NCBI GenBank assembly: GCA_964602895.1
Contig: CAZRTG010000073.1
Location: 1 to 15,925, forward strand
Source: JAWXBM01 sp964602895
Lineage (GTDB): Bacteria; Pseudomonadota; Gammaproteobacteria; Xanthomonadales; SZUA-36
Direction of reading: 5' to 3'
DNA length: 15,925 nt
The translations under genes and the position numbers were made by a program. Each line of letters begins with the position of its first letter. The first letter of the stretch is position 1. Under the pieces are notes generated by a model. That model searched no databases. It saw only the letters and a program-made list of their open reading frames with translations, and was not told the DNA's origin. Below are positions 1-6,916 of the stretch, piece after piece.

Positions 1-1
1 G

Positions 2-208
2 GCGGCTTTTGTCGAGCATCATGGTATGCAATGTGGCTATTGCACCCCCGGAATGATTATGGCTGCCAAAAAATTGCTGGATGAAAACGATGACCCCACG
101 TCGCTGGAAATCAGAGAAGCCATTGCCGGACATATCTGTCGCTGTGGTACCTACCCGCGCATCGTAAAATCAATACTTTCCGCAGCTGAAATGCTGCGAA
201 ACACATGA
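2..208 (+). CDS. Molybdenum hydroxylase small (2Fe-2S) subunit, C-terminal fragment
   Basis: The reading frame is open from base 2, so the gene begins outside the window; only its last 68 residues are present. They form the alpha-helical domain that binds the second [2Fe-2S] cluster, the one next to the molybdenum cofactor. The four cysteine ligands are visible as QCGYCTPGM and, about 30 residues on, HICRCGTYPRI. In this superfamily (XdhC/CoxS/IorA type) the subunit passes electrons from the Mo centre to FAD or another acceptor. The CRCGTYPRI ending resembles the two-subunit IorA type more than the CRCTGY form of CoxS and HcrC, but that is only a hint. The stop codon is 10 bases before the ATG of the large subunit gene, so the two are surely co-transcribed. 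No FAD-binding (CoxM-like) subunit is visible; it may lie upstream or be absent. Confidence 0.93.
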   Translation, partial: AAFVEHHGMQCGYCTPGMIMAAKKLLDENDDPTSLEIREAIAGHICRCGTYPRIVKSILSAAEMLRNT

Positions 209-210
209 GG
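207..210 (+). promoter_or_regulatory. Ribosome binding site deciding the large-subunit start
   Basis: GAGG, overlapping the TGA of the small subunit, sits 8 bases before ATG 219. The alternative in-frame GTG at 210 overlaps this site itself and has no Shine-Dalgarno at the right distance, so ATG 219 is preferred. Confidence 0.6.
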
Positions 211-218
211 TGAATGAC

Positions 219-2546
219 ATGACTGCAGTGCAAAATAGTGTTGTTGGGCGTAGTGTGCCACTGATCGACGCGGCCGAGAAAACTACCGGACGACTGAAGT
301 ATTCTGCTGATGTCCGCCCGCCCGACAGGACGCATGTGGCCAAGGTATTGCGCAGCCCTTATGCGCATGCCCGGATTACCCATATCGATGTCTCCAAGGC
401 AGAAGCATTACGTGGTGTGAGTGCAGTTGTCACTTACAAAGACAATATCATGCCGGGTAATCCCAGTACCTGTTGTGCCAACCCCTGGAAAGATCTGAGT
501 TTCAATTTTGTTGGGCCTATATTGTCTCAAGAGGTTTGCTATGTCGGTGACGATGTCGCGGCCGTGTCGGCTGTCGATGAAGAAACTGCCAAAGCGGCCC
601 TGGCTTTAATAGAAGTCGAGTATGAAGAATTGCCAGCGATTTTTGATCTGGAAGAGTCCATTGCAGAAAATGCGCCGCAAGTTCGGCCCTGGGGTCCAAA
701 CCAATTGGAACCGTCGCTTTACGAATGGGGTGACTATGCAAAAGGACTTGAGGAATCCGATTACGTCGTTGAAAACCGGGTTACCATGGGAAACCAGCAG
801 CACGCGCCGCTGGACAGAAACTCCTGCACAGCAATGTGGGAAGGCGATAACCTTTCTATCTGGACCTCCACCCAGGCGCTTTTTTGGATCAGAGATGCCG
901 TATGTGAATTCACCGGACTGTCGCCCAGTCAGGTTCGAGTGTACTCCACGCCGACAGGCGGCTCCTTCGGCCTTTGGTGGGCAAATAATTTCATGAACCT
1001 TGCCATTGTTCTGGCAAAGAAAGCTCGGCGGCCAGTACGGCTTATTCTCACCCGGGACGAGGTGCAGACCACTGTAAAACGTCGTGAAAAACCACTTATT
1101 GACATAAAGTTCGGCTTCAACAAAGAAGGGCTTATGGTGAGCCAGGACATACGTCATATCATGGACAATGGTTCATACGGCGCGAAATTTGACCCGTACC
1201 AGTCGGTGGCGGATATATTTTCACCGCCCAACGGGCGAGTCCGGTTCATTGGAGTGGCTACCAATCTCCTCCCGGCCGGGTGTATGAGAGGAGTCGGGGA
1301 CCTGACCCTTGCATACGCAATGGATCAAACGCTGGATATGGCGGCGGAGCATTTCAATGAAAGCCCCGTAGATTTTCGCCTCAAGAATATATTTCAGCCT
1401 GGCGACATTTGCTATACATCGCAAGAACAGTTGTTTGCACGCGTTCTCTTCAATGAAGTGATTTCTATTCCACTGGGTAGCAGTGGATTGGACGAATGTA
1501 TTCGCAAAGGTGCCAAAGAATTCGACTGGGATGCAAAATGGAAAGGTTGGGGCAAGCCCTCTTCAGTTGATGGTACCAAAGTACGCGGTATCGGAATGGG
1601 CATTTCCACTCATATCAGCGGCCTGTCTTTTTTTGGCTACAACGGCATTATTTTGAAATGCAACCAGGACGGCACGATGGCTCTTACGACCGGCATTGGT
1701 CGAATGGGTCAGGGAGGAGACACCACGCAGGCGATGGTTGCTGCAGAAGTATTGGGTGTCGATGTCGAGGACGTCAATGTGATTGATGGCGATACCGAGG
1801 TTTGCGGGCACACGATGGTGACCTTCGGTAGTAACGGCATGCACATGGTGGCCAGGGCTACAAAAAAGGCGGCGGAAGATGCAAAACGACAGATTCTTGA
1901 ATTTGCGTCAAAACATTTGGAAGCCAGTCCGGAAGATCTGGATCTCAAAGACAAGATGGTTTTCGTCAAGGGGAGTCCGAGTAAATGCATGTCGCTCAAA
2001 GATGTTTTAAGTACACCGATATTTGAAACACTTTCCCCTCCGGAAGTCATTGGTCGTGCTTCCGAGGGAGTGAAGTTTGATGAATCCGGCAATATGATGA
2101 TCGCCGATTTTGCCGAAGTGGAGGTTGATACCAGAACGGCTCAATGGCGAGTGGTCAGGTTTGTTGCCGTCCACGATAGTGGAACTGTGGTCAACCCTGC
2201 CATATGTGAAAATCAGGTGGCTGGCGGCTATTACCAATCCATGGGGCTATGTACAACGGAGAACCTCATTTTTGATGAAGAATCCGGCGCGATCGTAAAC
2301 CCGAACTTCATGGATTACAAAATCATGGGGCCGCTGGACATGCCAGACCCGGACATTTTCTTTGAAGAGGTATACGACCCATTTGGTCCATACGGAGCCA
2401 AAGGGATCGGTGAAGGAGTTACCTGTGCCGTTCCGGCAGCTATATGCAGCGCGATCTATAACGCGATCGGTGTCAGGATCAACCCACCGGTTACCTCGGA
2501 TGCAATCATGAATGCGCTTAAAGAAAAAGGGATGCTGGCCGCCTGA
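219..2546 (+). CDS. Molybdopterin-binding large subunit, xanthine dehydrogenase/CO dehydrogenase superfamily
   Basis: A 775-residue protein, the usual size for this family. It carries the Mo-molybdopterin-cytosine-dinucleotide active site and would hydroxylate or oxidise an aromatic, purine, aldehyde or CoA-linked substrate in the cytoplasm. The N-terminal a/b hammerhead domain contains RSPYAHARI (near residue 50) and VGDDVAAV. The Mo-binding part shows TPTGGSFGLWW (about 244-254), MRGVGDLTLAYAMD (about 356-369), GRMGQGGDTT (about 495-504) and, near the C-terminus, GAKGIGEG (726-733), whose Glu matches the catalytic base of the family. CoxL's AYXCSFR active-site loop is absent, so it is not a form I CO dehydrogenase. 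Oddities are GGSFGLWW where GGxFG(G/R)K/R is common, and QHAPLD where the usual segment has Glu. There is no twin-arginine signal. The start is ATG 219; a GTG at 210 is possible. The substrate cannot be assigned. Confidence 0.9.
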   Translation: MTAVQNSVVGRSVPLIDAAEKTTGRLKYSADVRPPDRTHVAKVLRSPYAHARITHIDVSKAEALRGVSAVVTYKDNIMPGNPSTCCANPWKDLSFNFVGPILSQEVCYVGDDVAAVSAVDEETAKAALALIEVEYEELPAIFDLEESIAENAPQVRPWGPNQLEPSLYEWGDYAKGLEESDYVVENRVTMGNQQHAPLDRNSCTAMWEGDNLSIWTSTQALFWIRDAVCEFTGLSPSQVRVYSTPTGGSFGLWWANNFMNLAIVLAKKARRPVRLILTRDEVQTTVKRREKPLIDIKFGFNKEGLMVSQDIRHIMDNGSYGAKFDPYQSVADIFSPPNGRVRFIGVATNLLPAGCMRGVGDLTLAYAMDQTLDMAAEHFNESPVDFRLKNIFQPGDICYTSQEQLFARVLFNEVISIPLGSSGLDECIRKGAKEFDWDAKWKGWGKPSSVDGTKVRGIGMGISTHISGLSFFGYNGIILKCNQDGTMALTTGIGRMGQGGDTTQAMVAAEVLGVDVEDVNVIDGDTEVCGHTMVTFGSNGMHMVARATKKAAEDAKRQILEFASKHLEASPEDLDLKDKMVFVKGSPSKCMSLKDVLSTPIFETLSPPEVIGRASEGVKFDESGNMMIADFAEVEVDTRTAQWRVVRFVAVHDSGTVVNPAICENQVAGGYYQSMGLCTTENLIFDEESGAIVNPNFMDYKIMGPLDMPDPDIFFEEVYDPFGPYGAKGIGEGVTCAVPAAICSAIYNAIGVRINPPVTSDAIMNALKEKGMLAA

Positions 2547-2593
2547 TGAAAAGGACTAACGGGCTGTAACAGACGTCGAAACAGCTCACTGGG

Positions 2594-2619
2594 CCTACTG
2601 GCGCTTCGGCGCCAGTAGG
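2594..2619 (+). terminator. UUCG-capped perfect hairpin after the molybdoenzyme operon
   Basis: Arms CCTACTGGCGC (2594-2604) and GCGCCAGTAGG (2609-2619) are perfectly complementary over 11 bp and enclose a TTCG loop, a very stable tetraloop. It lies 47 bases past the large-subunit stop codon. There is no T-run after the stem (ATTGGGG follows), so it is not a classical Rho-independent terminator. It may be a 3'-end protecting stem, a Rho-assisted terminator or an RNA processing site. Confidence 0.55.
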
Positions 2620-2709
2620 ATTGGGGACGCTGAATTGGTGATAGACCATCGGCAGCAGTGTTCCACGCCGTCTGGTTGGTTTGTGCGGTAAGGGCAATTA
2701 CCAAAAGAC

Positions 2710-2737
2710 TTGCACTTTTTATTTTCTCAGATAAGAT
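2710..2737 (+). promoter_or_regulatory. Predicted sigma-70-type promoter of the TetR-family regulator
   Basis: TTGCAC (2710-2715, 4/6 match to TTGACA) and TAAGAT (2732-2737, 4/6 match to TATAAT) are separated by 16 bases in an AT-rich stretch, 35 bases before the ATG of the regulator gene. This is a by-eye prediction. Confidence 0.45.
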
Positions 2738-2752
2738 AGTAATCAATTACTA
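2737..2752. promoter_or_regulatory. Palindromic operator candidate for the TetR-family regulator
   Basis: TAGTAATCAATTACTA is a perfect inverted repeat with 7-bp arms and a 2-bp centre. It begins at the last base of the predicted -10 box and ends 19 bases before the regulator's start codon, so a bound dimer would block RNA polymerase. Size and position fit autorepression by a TetR-family dimer. I found no second copy of either half-site before the small membrane protein gene or the adaptor gene. Confidence 0.55.
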
Positions 2753-2758
2753 CGTACT

Positions 2759-2763
2759 GAGGA
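2759..2763 (+). promoter_or_regulatory. Ribosome binding site of the TetR-family regulator
   Basis: GAGGA lies 8 bases before ATG 2772. This supports that start over the upstream in-frame ATG at 2658, which would put the promoter and palindrome inside the gene. Confidence 0.6.
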
Positions 2764-2771
2764 CCACAAGC

Positions 2772-3380
2772 ATGCAAAATCGCGCAAAACATCTTCCTGC
2801 TGATGAGCGACGCGCTGTGACCGTAAAGGCGGTCGTTGATTTGGCAGCTTCACAAAACCCCAGTGGAATCACTACCGCGGCCATTGCCAAGCATATGAAC
2901 GTCACGCAAGGGTCCCTGTTTCGACACTTTCCCAATAAAGAGGCCATCTGGTGCGCGGTCATGACATGGGTGGCTGAACGGCTTATGGCTCGCATTGACC
3001 GCTCTGCGCAGGGCATAGCATCACCGCTGGCTGCCCTGGAGGCCATGTTCATGAGCCATATCAAGTTCGTGGTCGAGCACCCCGGTGTTCCCCGCATGAT
3101 GTTTGGCGAATTGCAGCACGCCGAATCGACCCCTGCCAAGCGACTGGTACAGATCATGATCAAAGGCTATGGAGAGCGTTTGCACGGTTTGATTGAAAAG
3201 GGCAAGGCAGAGGGGGAGCTGGACGCCGCACTCGATACCGAAGCTGCCGCTACGCTTTTTATCGGCACGGTTCAGGGTCTGGTGATGCAATCCCTGCTGG
3301 CTGGCGATGTAGCCAGCATCCGTCGCAATGCTCCGGGCGTATTTGCTATTTACCGCAGGGGTATCAGCAGTGCCCAATGA
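2772..3380 (+). CDS. TetR/AcrR-family transcriptional regulator
   Basis: A 202-residue one-domain repressor of typical TetR length. The N-terminal helix-turn-helix spans about residues 33-52 (ITTAAIAKHMNVTQGSLFRHF), followed by the family-typical FPNKEAIW. The all-helical C-terminal part, which in this family binds a ligand and forms the dimer, contains HPGVPRMMFGELQ (about 99-111) and ends in an alanine-rich helix. It lies directly upstream of an exporter gene set in the same orientation, and a palindrome covers its promoter. The likely job is ligand-relieved repression of itself and perhaps of the pump. In E. coli the related ybhGFSR genes are controlled by the TetR-family protein CecR (YbiH); this is a positional parallel, and I cannot claim orthology from the C-terminal domain. 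The inducer is unknown. Confidence 0.9.
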   Translation: MQNRAKHLPADERRAVTVKAVVDLAASQNPSGITTAAIAKHMNVTQGSLFRHFPNKEAIWCAVMTWVAERLMARIDRSAQGIASPLAALEAMFMSHIKFVVEHPGVPRMMFGELQHAESTPAKRLVQIMIKGYGERLHGLIEKGKAEGELDAALDTEAAATLFIGTVQGLVMQSLLAGDVASIRRNAPGVFAIYRRGISSAQ

Positions 3381-3468
3381 ACTGTGTGCTGAACTGCCTG
3401 AGGCCGTTACCGGGTGCTCCAGCTAGCCAACCTGTCTTTTTTTATTGAATGAACTGAGAGAGATAATC

Positions 3469-3885
3469 ATGGCAACAATCAAGCAACGCAGTGTCTGGAC
3501 ATGGGTGCTTTCCCTGATTGCCCTTGCCTTCGGCCTGATGACGATCAAGGAGGGCGGAACCGTTTTATTCGGTGGTGAAGCGGCGCGCATGACTGCGGGA
3601 GACTATGTCCCCTTTGTGCTTTGGTTCAACTTCATTGCTGGCTTTGCCTATGTGGTCGCCGGTATCGGCCTGTGGCTGCAGCGGCGCTGGGCGGTTGGAC
3701 TGGCAATCGCCATTGCCACGGCGACGGTGCTCACCTTCGTCGCCTTTGGAGTACATGTTTATTCCGGCGGCGCCTATGAACAACGCACGGTAGCCGCCAT
3801 GAGTCTGCGCTCGCTGATATGGATTTTGATTGCATTTTTTGCCTGGCGTACCAGCGGGGCTGGCCATGCGACTGAAAACCCTTAA
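3469..3885 (+). CDS. Small four-helix inner-membrane protein of unknown function
   Basis: A 138-residue hydrophobic protein that I recognise only as a conserved hypothetical type. Four membrane segments are evident: about residues 9-27, 46-68 (YVPFVLWFNFIAGFAYVVAGIGL), 74-95 and 111-128. Between the first two is a loop with GGTVLFGGEAAR and MTAGDY, probably periplasmic. The arginine-containing stretches WLQRRW and AWRTS suggest both ends face the cytoplasm. ATG 3469 is chosen because a purine-rich GAGAGAG (3456-3462) precedes it; an upstream in-frame TTG at 3445 is less likely. It sits 88 bases after the regulator gene and 177 bases before the adaptor gene, so it may share control with the pump. 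No known transporter or enzyme motif is visible. An accessory or immunity-like role for the pump is only a guess. Confidence 0.75.
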   Translation: MATIKQRSVWTWVLSLIALAFGLMTIKEGGTVLFGGEAARMTAGDYVPFVLWFNFIAGFAYVVAGIGLWLQRRWAVGLAIAIATATVLTFVAFGVHVYSGGAYEQRTVAAMSLRSLIWILIAFFAWRTSGAGHATENP

Positions 3886-4017
3886 TCCCAACCTTCGTTA
3901 CGCTGCACACGATCCGTGCAACTTGCCTTCAGCGGTTTTGTGTGTTGCGCCCTGACCCTGGCATTTTGTTCTTTTAAACAAGGCCTTGCAGCTGGCTTGT
4001 AAGTTTTAATTTTAACA

Positions 4018-4045
4018 ATAAGGCAGTAAGCGATAGCTGCCTTAT
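4018..4045 (+). promoter_or_regulatory. Inverted repeat in the leader of the exporter operon
   Basis: ATAAGGCAG (4018-4026) and CTGCCTTAT (4037-4045) are perfectly complementary 9-bp arms around a 10-base centre. The repeat ends four bases before the ribosome binding site GGAG (4050-4053) of the adaptor gene. It could be an operator or a leader hairpin affecting translation. No convincing -35/-10 pair was found in the AT-rich stretch just upstream (4003-4020), so the promoter of this operon remains unplaced. Confidence 0.45.
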
Positions 4046-4062
4046 CGGCGGAGAACCTATCC

Positions 4063-5103
4063 ATGAAAACGCAGAAAAATTCCACTGGCAAAATACGTGT
4101 GGTGGTGCTCATGGCCATCGCAATCATTGCCCTTGGCTTGTTGCTGTACTGGCAGTTGCACAACAATGAAGGTGATGACGGTGTATTGCGCCTGTATGGC
4201 AACGTTGACATCCGCGAGGTGGAACTGGCGTTCCGCCAGCCCGGTCGTCTGGCGCATATGACGTTTGACGAGGGTGATGCTGTTAGTGCCGGTGAGGTAA
4301 TGGCCAGCCTCGATGCCGAGCCTTATCGGGACAGGCTTGCCGCCGCCCAGGCAGAGCTGCAAGCGGTCCAGGCTGAACTGGCCAAGCTCTACAGCGGAAA
4401 CCGCCCACAGGAAATCACACAGGCGGAGGAAAAGGTCAGTCAGGCGCAGGCGGTTTTTCATAAAGCCGAGCTGGATCTCAAACGCCAGAGCAGTCTGCTT
4501 GAATCAGGCGCCAGTAGCCAACGCACCGTAGACACGGCGCGCGCCGCACACGATCAGGCGATGGCCAATCTGGCAGCGGCCAAAGCGGCACTGTCCCTGG
4601 CAAGGGACGGATTCCGCAGTGAGGACATCGCGGCCGGCGAGGCGAGGGTAGCCGTAGCCACAGCTGCGCTGGCGCAGGCTCGTACCGCGCTGGCCGACAC
4701 TGAACTGGTAGCGCCCAGCGATGCCACCGTGATCGCGCGGGTGCGCGAGCCGGGCAGCATGGTGGCAAGCAGCAGTACCGTGTACAGCCTCAGCTTGCGC
4801 GACCCGGTTTATGTACGTGCCTACATCAGCGAACCGGACCTTGGCCGCATTGCACCGGGTTCGTCGGTGCGCGTTTACACCGATTCATCGGAAAAGGTCT
4901 ATCACGGCCAGATTGGATTCATCTCGCCGCGTGCCGAGTTCACGCCAAAAACCGTGGAGACCACCGATCTGCGCACCGATCTGGTCTATCGGCTGCGCGT
5001 GGTGGTCGCCGATGCCGACCAGGGCCTGCGTCAGGGCATGCCGGTCACGGTCGAAGTTGATACCAACCTGACAGGCAGCGAACCGGGCGTTCGCGAGCAA
5101 TGA
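4063..5103 (+). CDS. ybhG: HlyD-family membrane-fusion adaptor of an ABC exporter (YbhG-like)
   Basis: A 346-residue periplasmic adaptor that would link the inner-membrane ABC transporter to the outer-membrane channel. Residues 12-30 form a single N-terminal membrane anchor with no lipobox. The lipoyl-like half-motifs lie at about 55-87 (FRQPGRLAHMTFDEGDAV) and 213-245 (ELVAPSDATVIARVREPGS). Between them is a long alanine- and glutamine-rich coiled coil (about 88-212), as expected for a TolC-docking hairpin. The beta-barrel part contains GFISPRAEFTPKTVETT (285-301), a stretch I associate with YbhG-type adaptors. ATG 4063 has GGAG nine bases upstream. The stop codon is one base from the start of the ATPase gene, so the two are translationally linked. 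This is the first gene of the five-gene pump set and follows a leader with an inverted repeat. Confidence 0.88.
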   Translation: MKTQKNSTGKIRVVVLMAIAIIALGLLLYWQLHNNEGDDGVLRLYGNVDIREVELAFRQPGRLAHMTFDEGDAVSAGEVMASLDAEPYRDRLAAAQAELQAVQAELAKLYSGNRPQEITQAEEKVSQAQAVFHKAELDLKRQSSLLESGASSQRTVDTARAAHDQAMANLAAAKAALSLARDGFRSEDIAAGEARVAVATAALAQARTALADTELVAPSDATVIARVREPGSMVASSSTVYSLSLRDPVYVRAYISEPDLGRIAPGSSVRVYTDSSEKVYHGQIGFISPRAEFTPKTVETTDLRTDLVYRLRVVVADADQGLRQGMPVTVEVDTNLTGSEPGVREQ

Positions 5104-5104
5104 C

Positions 5105-6916
5105 ATGAGCGAGAAAAGCTTCAACGCCGACACCAACACCTCACACGGGCACGGCACGGATACCGCTGCCGTCATTATCGAGGGTGTCGCAAAACACTTT
5201 GGCAGGAACGCCGGTAAAGTCGAGGCCCTGCGCGGTTTCAGTGCCAAAATCCACTACGGCCGCCTCACCGGTCTGGTCGGCCCTGACGGCGCCGGCAAGA
5301 CCACGCTGATGCGGATGATGACCGGGCTGCTGGTGCCCAACCAGGGCACCATCGCGGTAGCCGGTTTCGATGTGGTTAACGACAATGAGGACATCCATAT
5401 CGTCACTGGCTATATGCCGCAGCGCTTCGGCCTCTACGAGGACCTGTCGGTGATGGAGAATATGCGCTTGTACGCGCAACTGCGTGGTATGGATGCCGAC
5501 CAGACCTCCGGGACTTTTGAAAGCTTGCTCGACTTTACCCGACTTGGCCCCTTTACCGAACGTTTGGCCGGCAAGCTTTCCGGTGGCATGAAACAGAAGC
5601 TGGGGCTGGCCTGTGCGCTGATGGCCAGACCCAAAGTGTTGCTGCTTGATGAGCCCAGCGTGGGCGTGGATCCGGTCAGCCGCCAGGACCTGTGGCGCAT
5701 GGTGCAGGCGCTGACCGATGATGGCATGGCAGTGATCTGGTCGACAGCTTATCTCGATGAAGCCGAGCGCTGCGAGAGTGTGCTGCTGCTCAATGAGGGC
5801 AAACTCGAATTTGACGGTCCGCCGCAGGAACTCACCGACCGCCTCAAACAGCGCAGTTTTCGCCTGGAACAGGTCGGTAGCGAGCGTCGCGCGGTGCTGT
5901 CGCGGGCGCTGAATCTGGGCAGCGTTGGTGACGGTGTCATCCAGGGCGATGCCGTACGTGTGGTGTTGCGCGACGGTGCCGGACGCGAGGAAATCGATGC
6001 GCTGGCCGTTGATGTCGGTGCAAAACTCGAGCCGGTGCAAGCGCGCTTCGAGGACGCTTTTATCGATTTGCTGGGCGGCGGCCCAGGGGGTACATCGGCG
6101 CTGGCCGAGCGCATAGACCCGGTCAAACTGGATTCGGATATCGCCGTGTCCTGCCGGAATCTGACCAAACGTTTCGGTGACTTTACCGCTACCGACAATG
6201 TCAGTTTTGAAGTCCGCAGGGGTGAGATTTTCGGTCTGCTCGGCCCCAATGGTGCTGGCAAGTCAACCACCTTCAAGATGCTTTGTGGCCTGTTGAAACC
6301 GACGGAAGGCGAAGCGCGGGTGGTAGGGCACGACCTGCGTCTTGCGACGGGTTCTGCAAAAAGCCAACTCGGTTATATGGCGCAGAAATTTTCTTTGTAT
6401 GGTCTGCTGTCGGTACGGCAGAACCTGGAGTTTTCTGCTGGCGTTTACGGACTGGAGGCGGATATCAAGCGTGAACGTATCGCCGAGATGATTGAGACTT
6501 TCGATCTGCAGCAATACCTCAACACCTCGCCCGACTCGCTGCCGCTGGGCTACAAGCAGCGTCTGGCACTGGCCTGCGCGCTGATGCATCGTCCGCCGGT
6601 GTTATTCCTTGACGAGCCGACCTCCGGTGTCGATCCCATCACCCGGCGTGAGTTCTGGACCCACATCAACGGTCTTGCGCGTAAAGGGGTTACGGTAATG
6701 GTCACCACCCACTTCATGGACGAGGCCGAATACTGCGACCGTGTGGCCATGATGCATCGCGCACAGCTGATCGCTCTGGACACGCCCGATGCACTCAAAT
6801 ACCAAAGCCGAAACGACCAACACCCCGACCCGACCATGGAAGATGCCTTTATTCATCTGGTCGAATCAGCGGATCTTTTGGATGAGGCGCGCACCGACGC
6901 GAAGGTCGCAGCATGA
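5105..6916 (+). CDS. ybhF: Fused double ABC ATPase of an ABC-2 exporter (YbhF-like)
   Basis: A 603-residue cytoplasmic protein with two nucleotide-binding domains in one chain, as in YbhF (about 578 residues in E. coli). NBD1 has Walker A GPDGAGKTT (59-67), Q-loop Gln106, signature LSGGMKQ (158-164) and Walker B VLLLDEP (178-184); its switch region reads STAYLDEAE, with Ala in place of the usual His. NBD2 has Walker A GPNGAGKST (380-388), Q-loop Gln427, signature LPLGYKQ (479-485, a variant), Walker B LFLDEP (500-505) and a normal switch His536 in VTTHFMDEAE. In the closed sandwich the NBD1 Walker motifs pair with the NBD2 signature. One site would therefore be non-consensus and the other consensus. 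It powers the two following permeases; its stop overlaps the first permease start by 4 bases (ATGA). A short His-containing N-terminal tail (about residues 1-22) precedes NBD1. Confidence 0.92.
   Translation: MSEKSFNADTNTSHGHGTDTAAVIIEGVAKHFGRNAGKVEALRGFSAKIHYGRLTGLVGPDGAGKTTLMRMMTGLLVPNQGTIAVAGFDVVNDNEDIHIVTGYMPQRFGLYEDLSVMENMRLYAQLRGMDADQTSGTFESLLDFTRLGPFTERLAGKLSGGMKQKLGLACALMARPKVLLLDEPSVGVDPVSRQDLWRMVQALTDDGMAVIWSTAYLDEAERCESVLLLNEGKLEFDGPPQELTDRLKQRSFRLEQVGSERRAVLSRALNLGSVGDGVIQGDAVRVVLRDGAGREEIDALAVDVGAKLEPVQARFEDAFIDLLGGGPGGTSALAERIDPVKLDSDIAVSCRNLTKRFGDFTATDNVSFEVRRGEIFGLLGPNGAGKSTTFKMLCGLLKPTEGEARVVGHDLRLATGSAKSQLGYMAQKFSLYGLLSVRQNLEFSAGVYGLEADIKRERIAEMIETFDLQQYLNTSPDSLPLGYKQRLALACALMHRPPVLFLDEPTSGVDPITRREFWTHINGLARKGVTVMVTTHFMDEAEYCDRVAMMHRAQLIALDTPDALKYQSRNDQHPDPTMEDAFIHLVESADLLDEARTDAKVAA

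Noticed and set aside
606..1157. Minus-strand open frame of 183 codons inside the molybdoenzyme gene
   Set aside because: It overlaps a well-supported coding frame and its translation shows no recognisable domain or ribosome binding site.
2658..2771. N-terminal extension of the TetR-type regulator from ATG 2658
   Set aside because: It would place the predicted promoter and palindrome inside the coding region and add residues not seen in the family; ATG 2772 has a proper ribosome binding site.
3436..3443. T-run after the regulator gene as a Rho-independent terminator
   Set aside because: No convincing GC-rich stem precedes the T-run; only a few interrupted pairs can be drawn.
4506..4516. GGCGCCAGTAG in the adaptor gene, matching the right arm of the hairpin at 2609-2619
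   Set aside because: It is an 11-base match inside a coding region without the second arm, most likely chance.
5141..6040. Long minus-strand open frame (299 codons) opposite the ATPase gene
   Set aside because: It is the antisense of a confidently identified GC-rich ABC gene, has no family motifs, and is His/Gln-rich as expected for such shadow frames.
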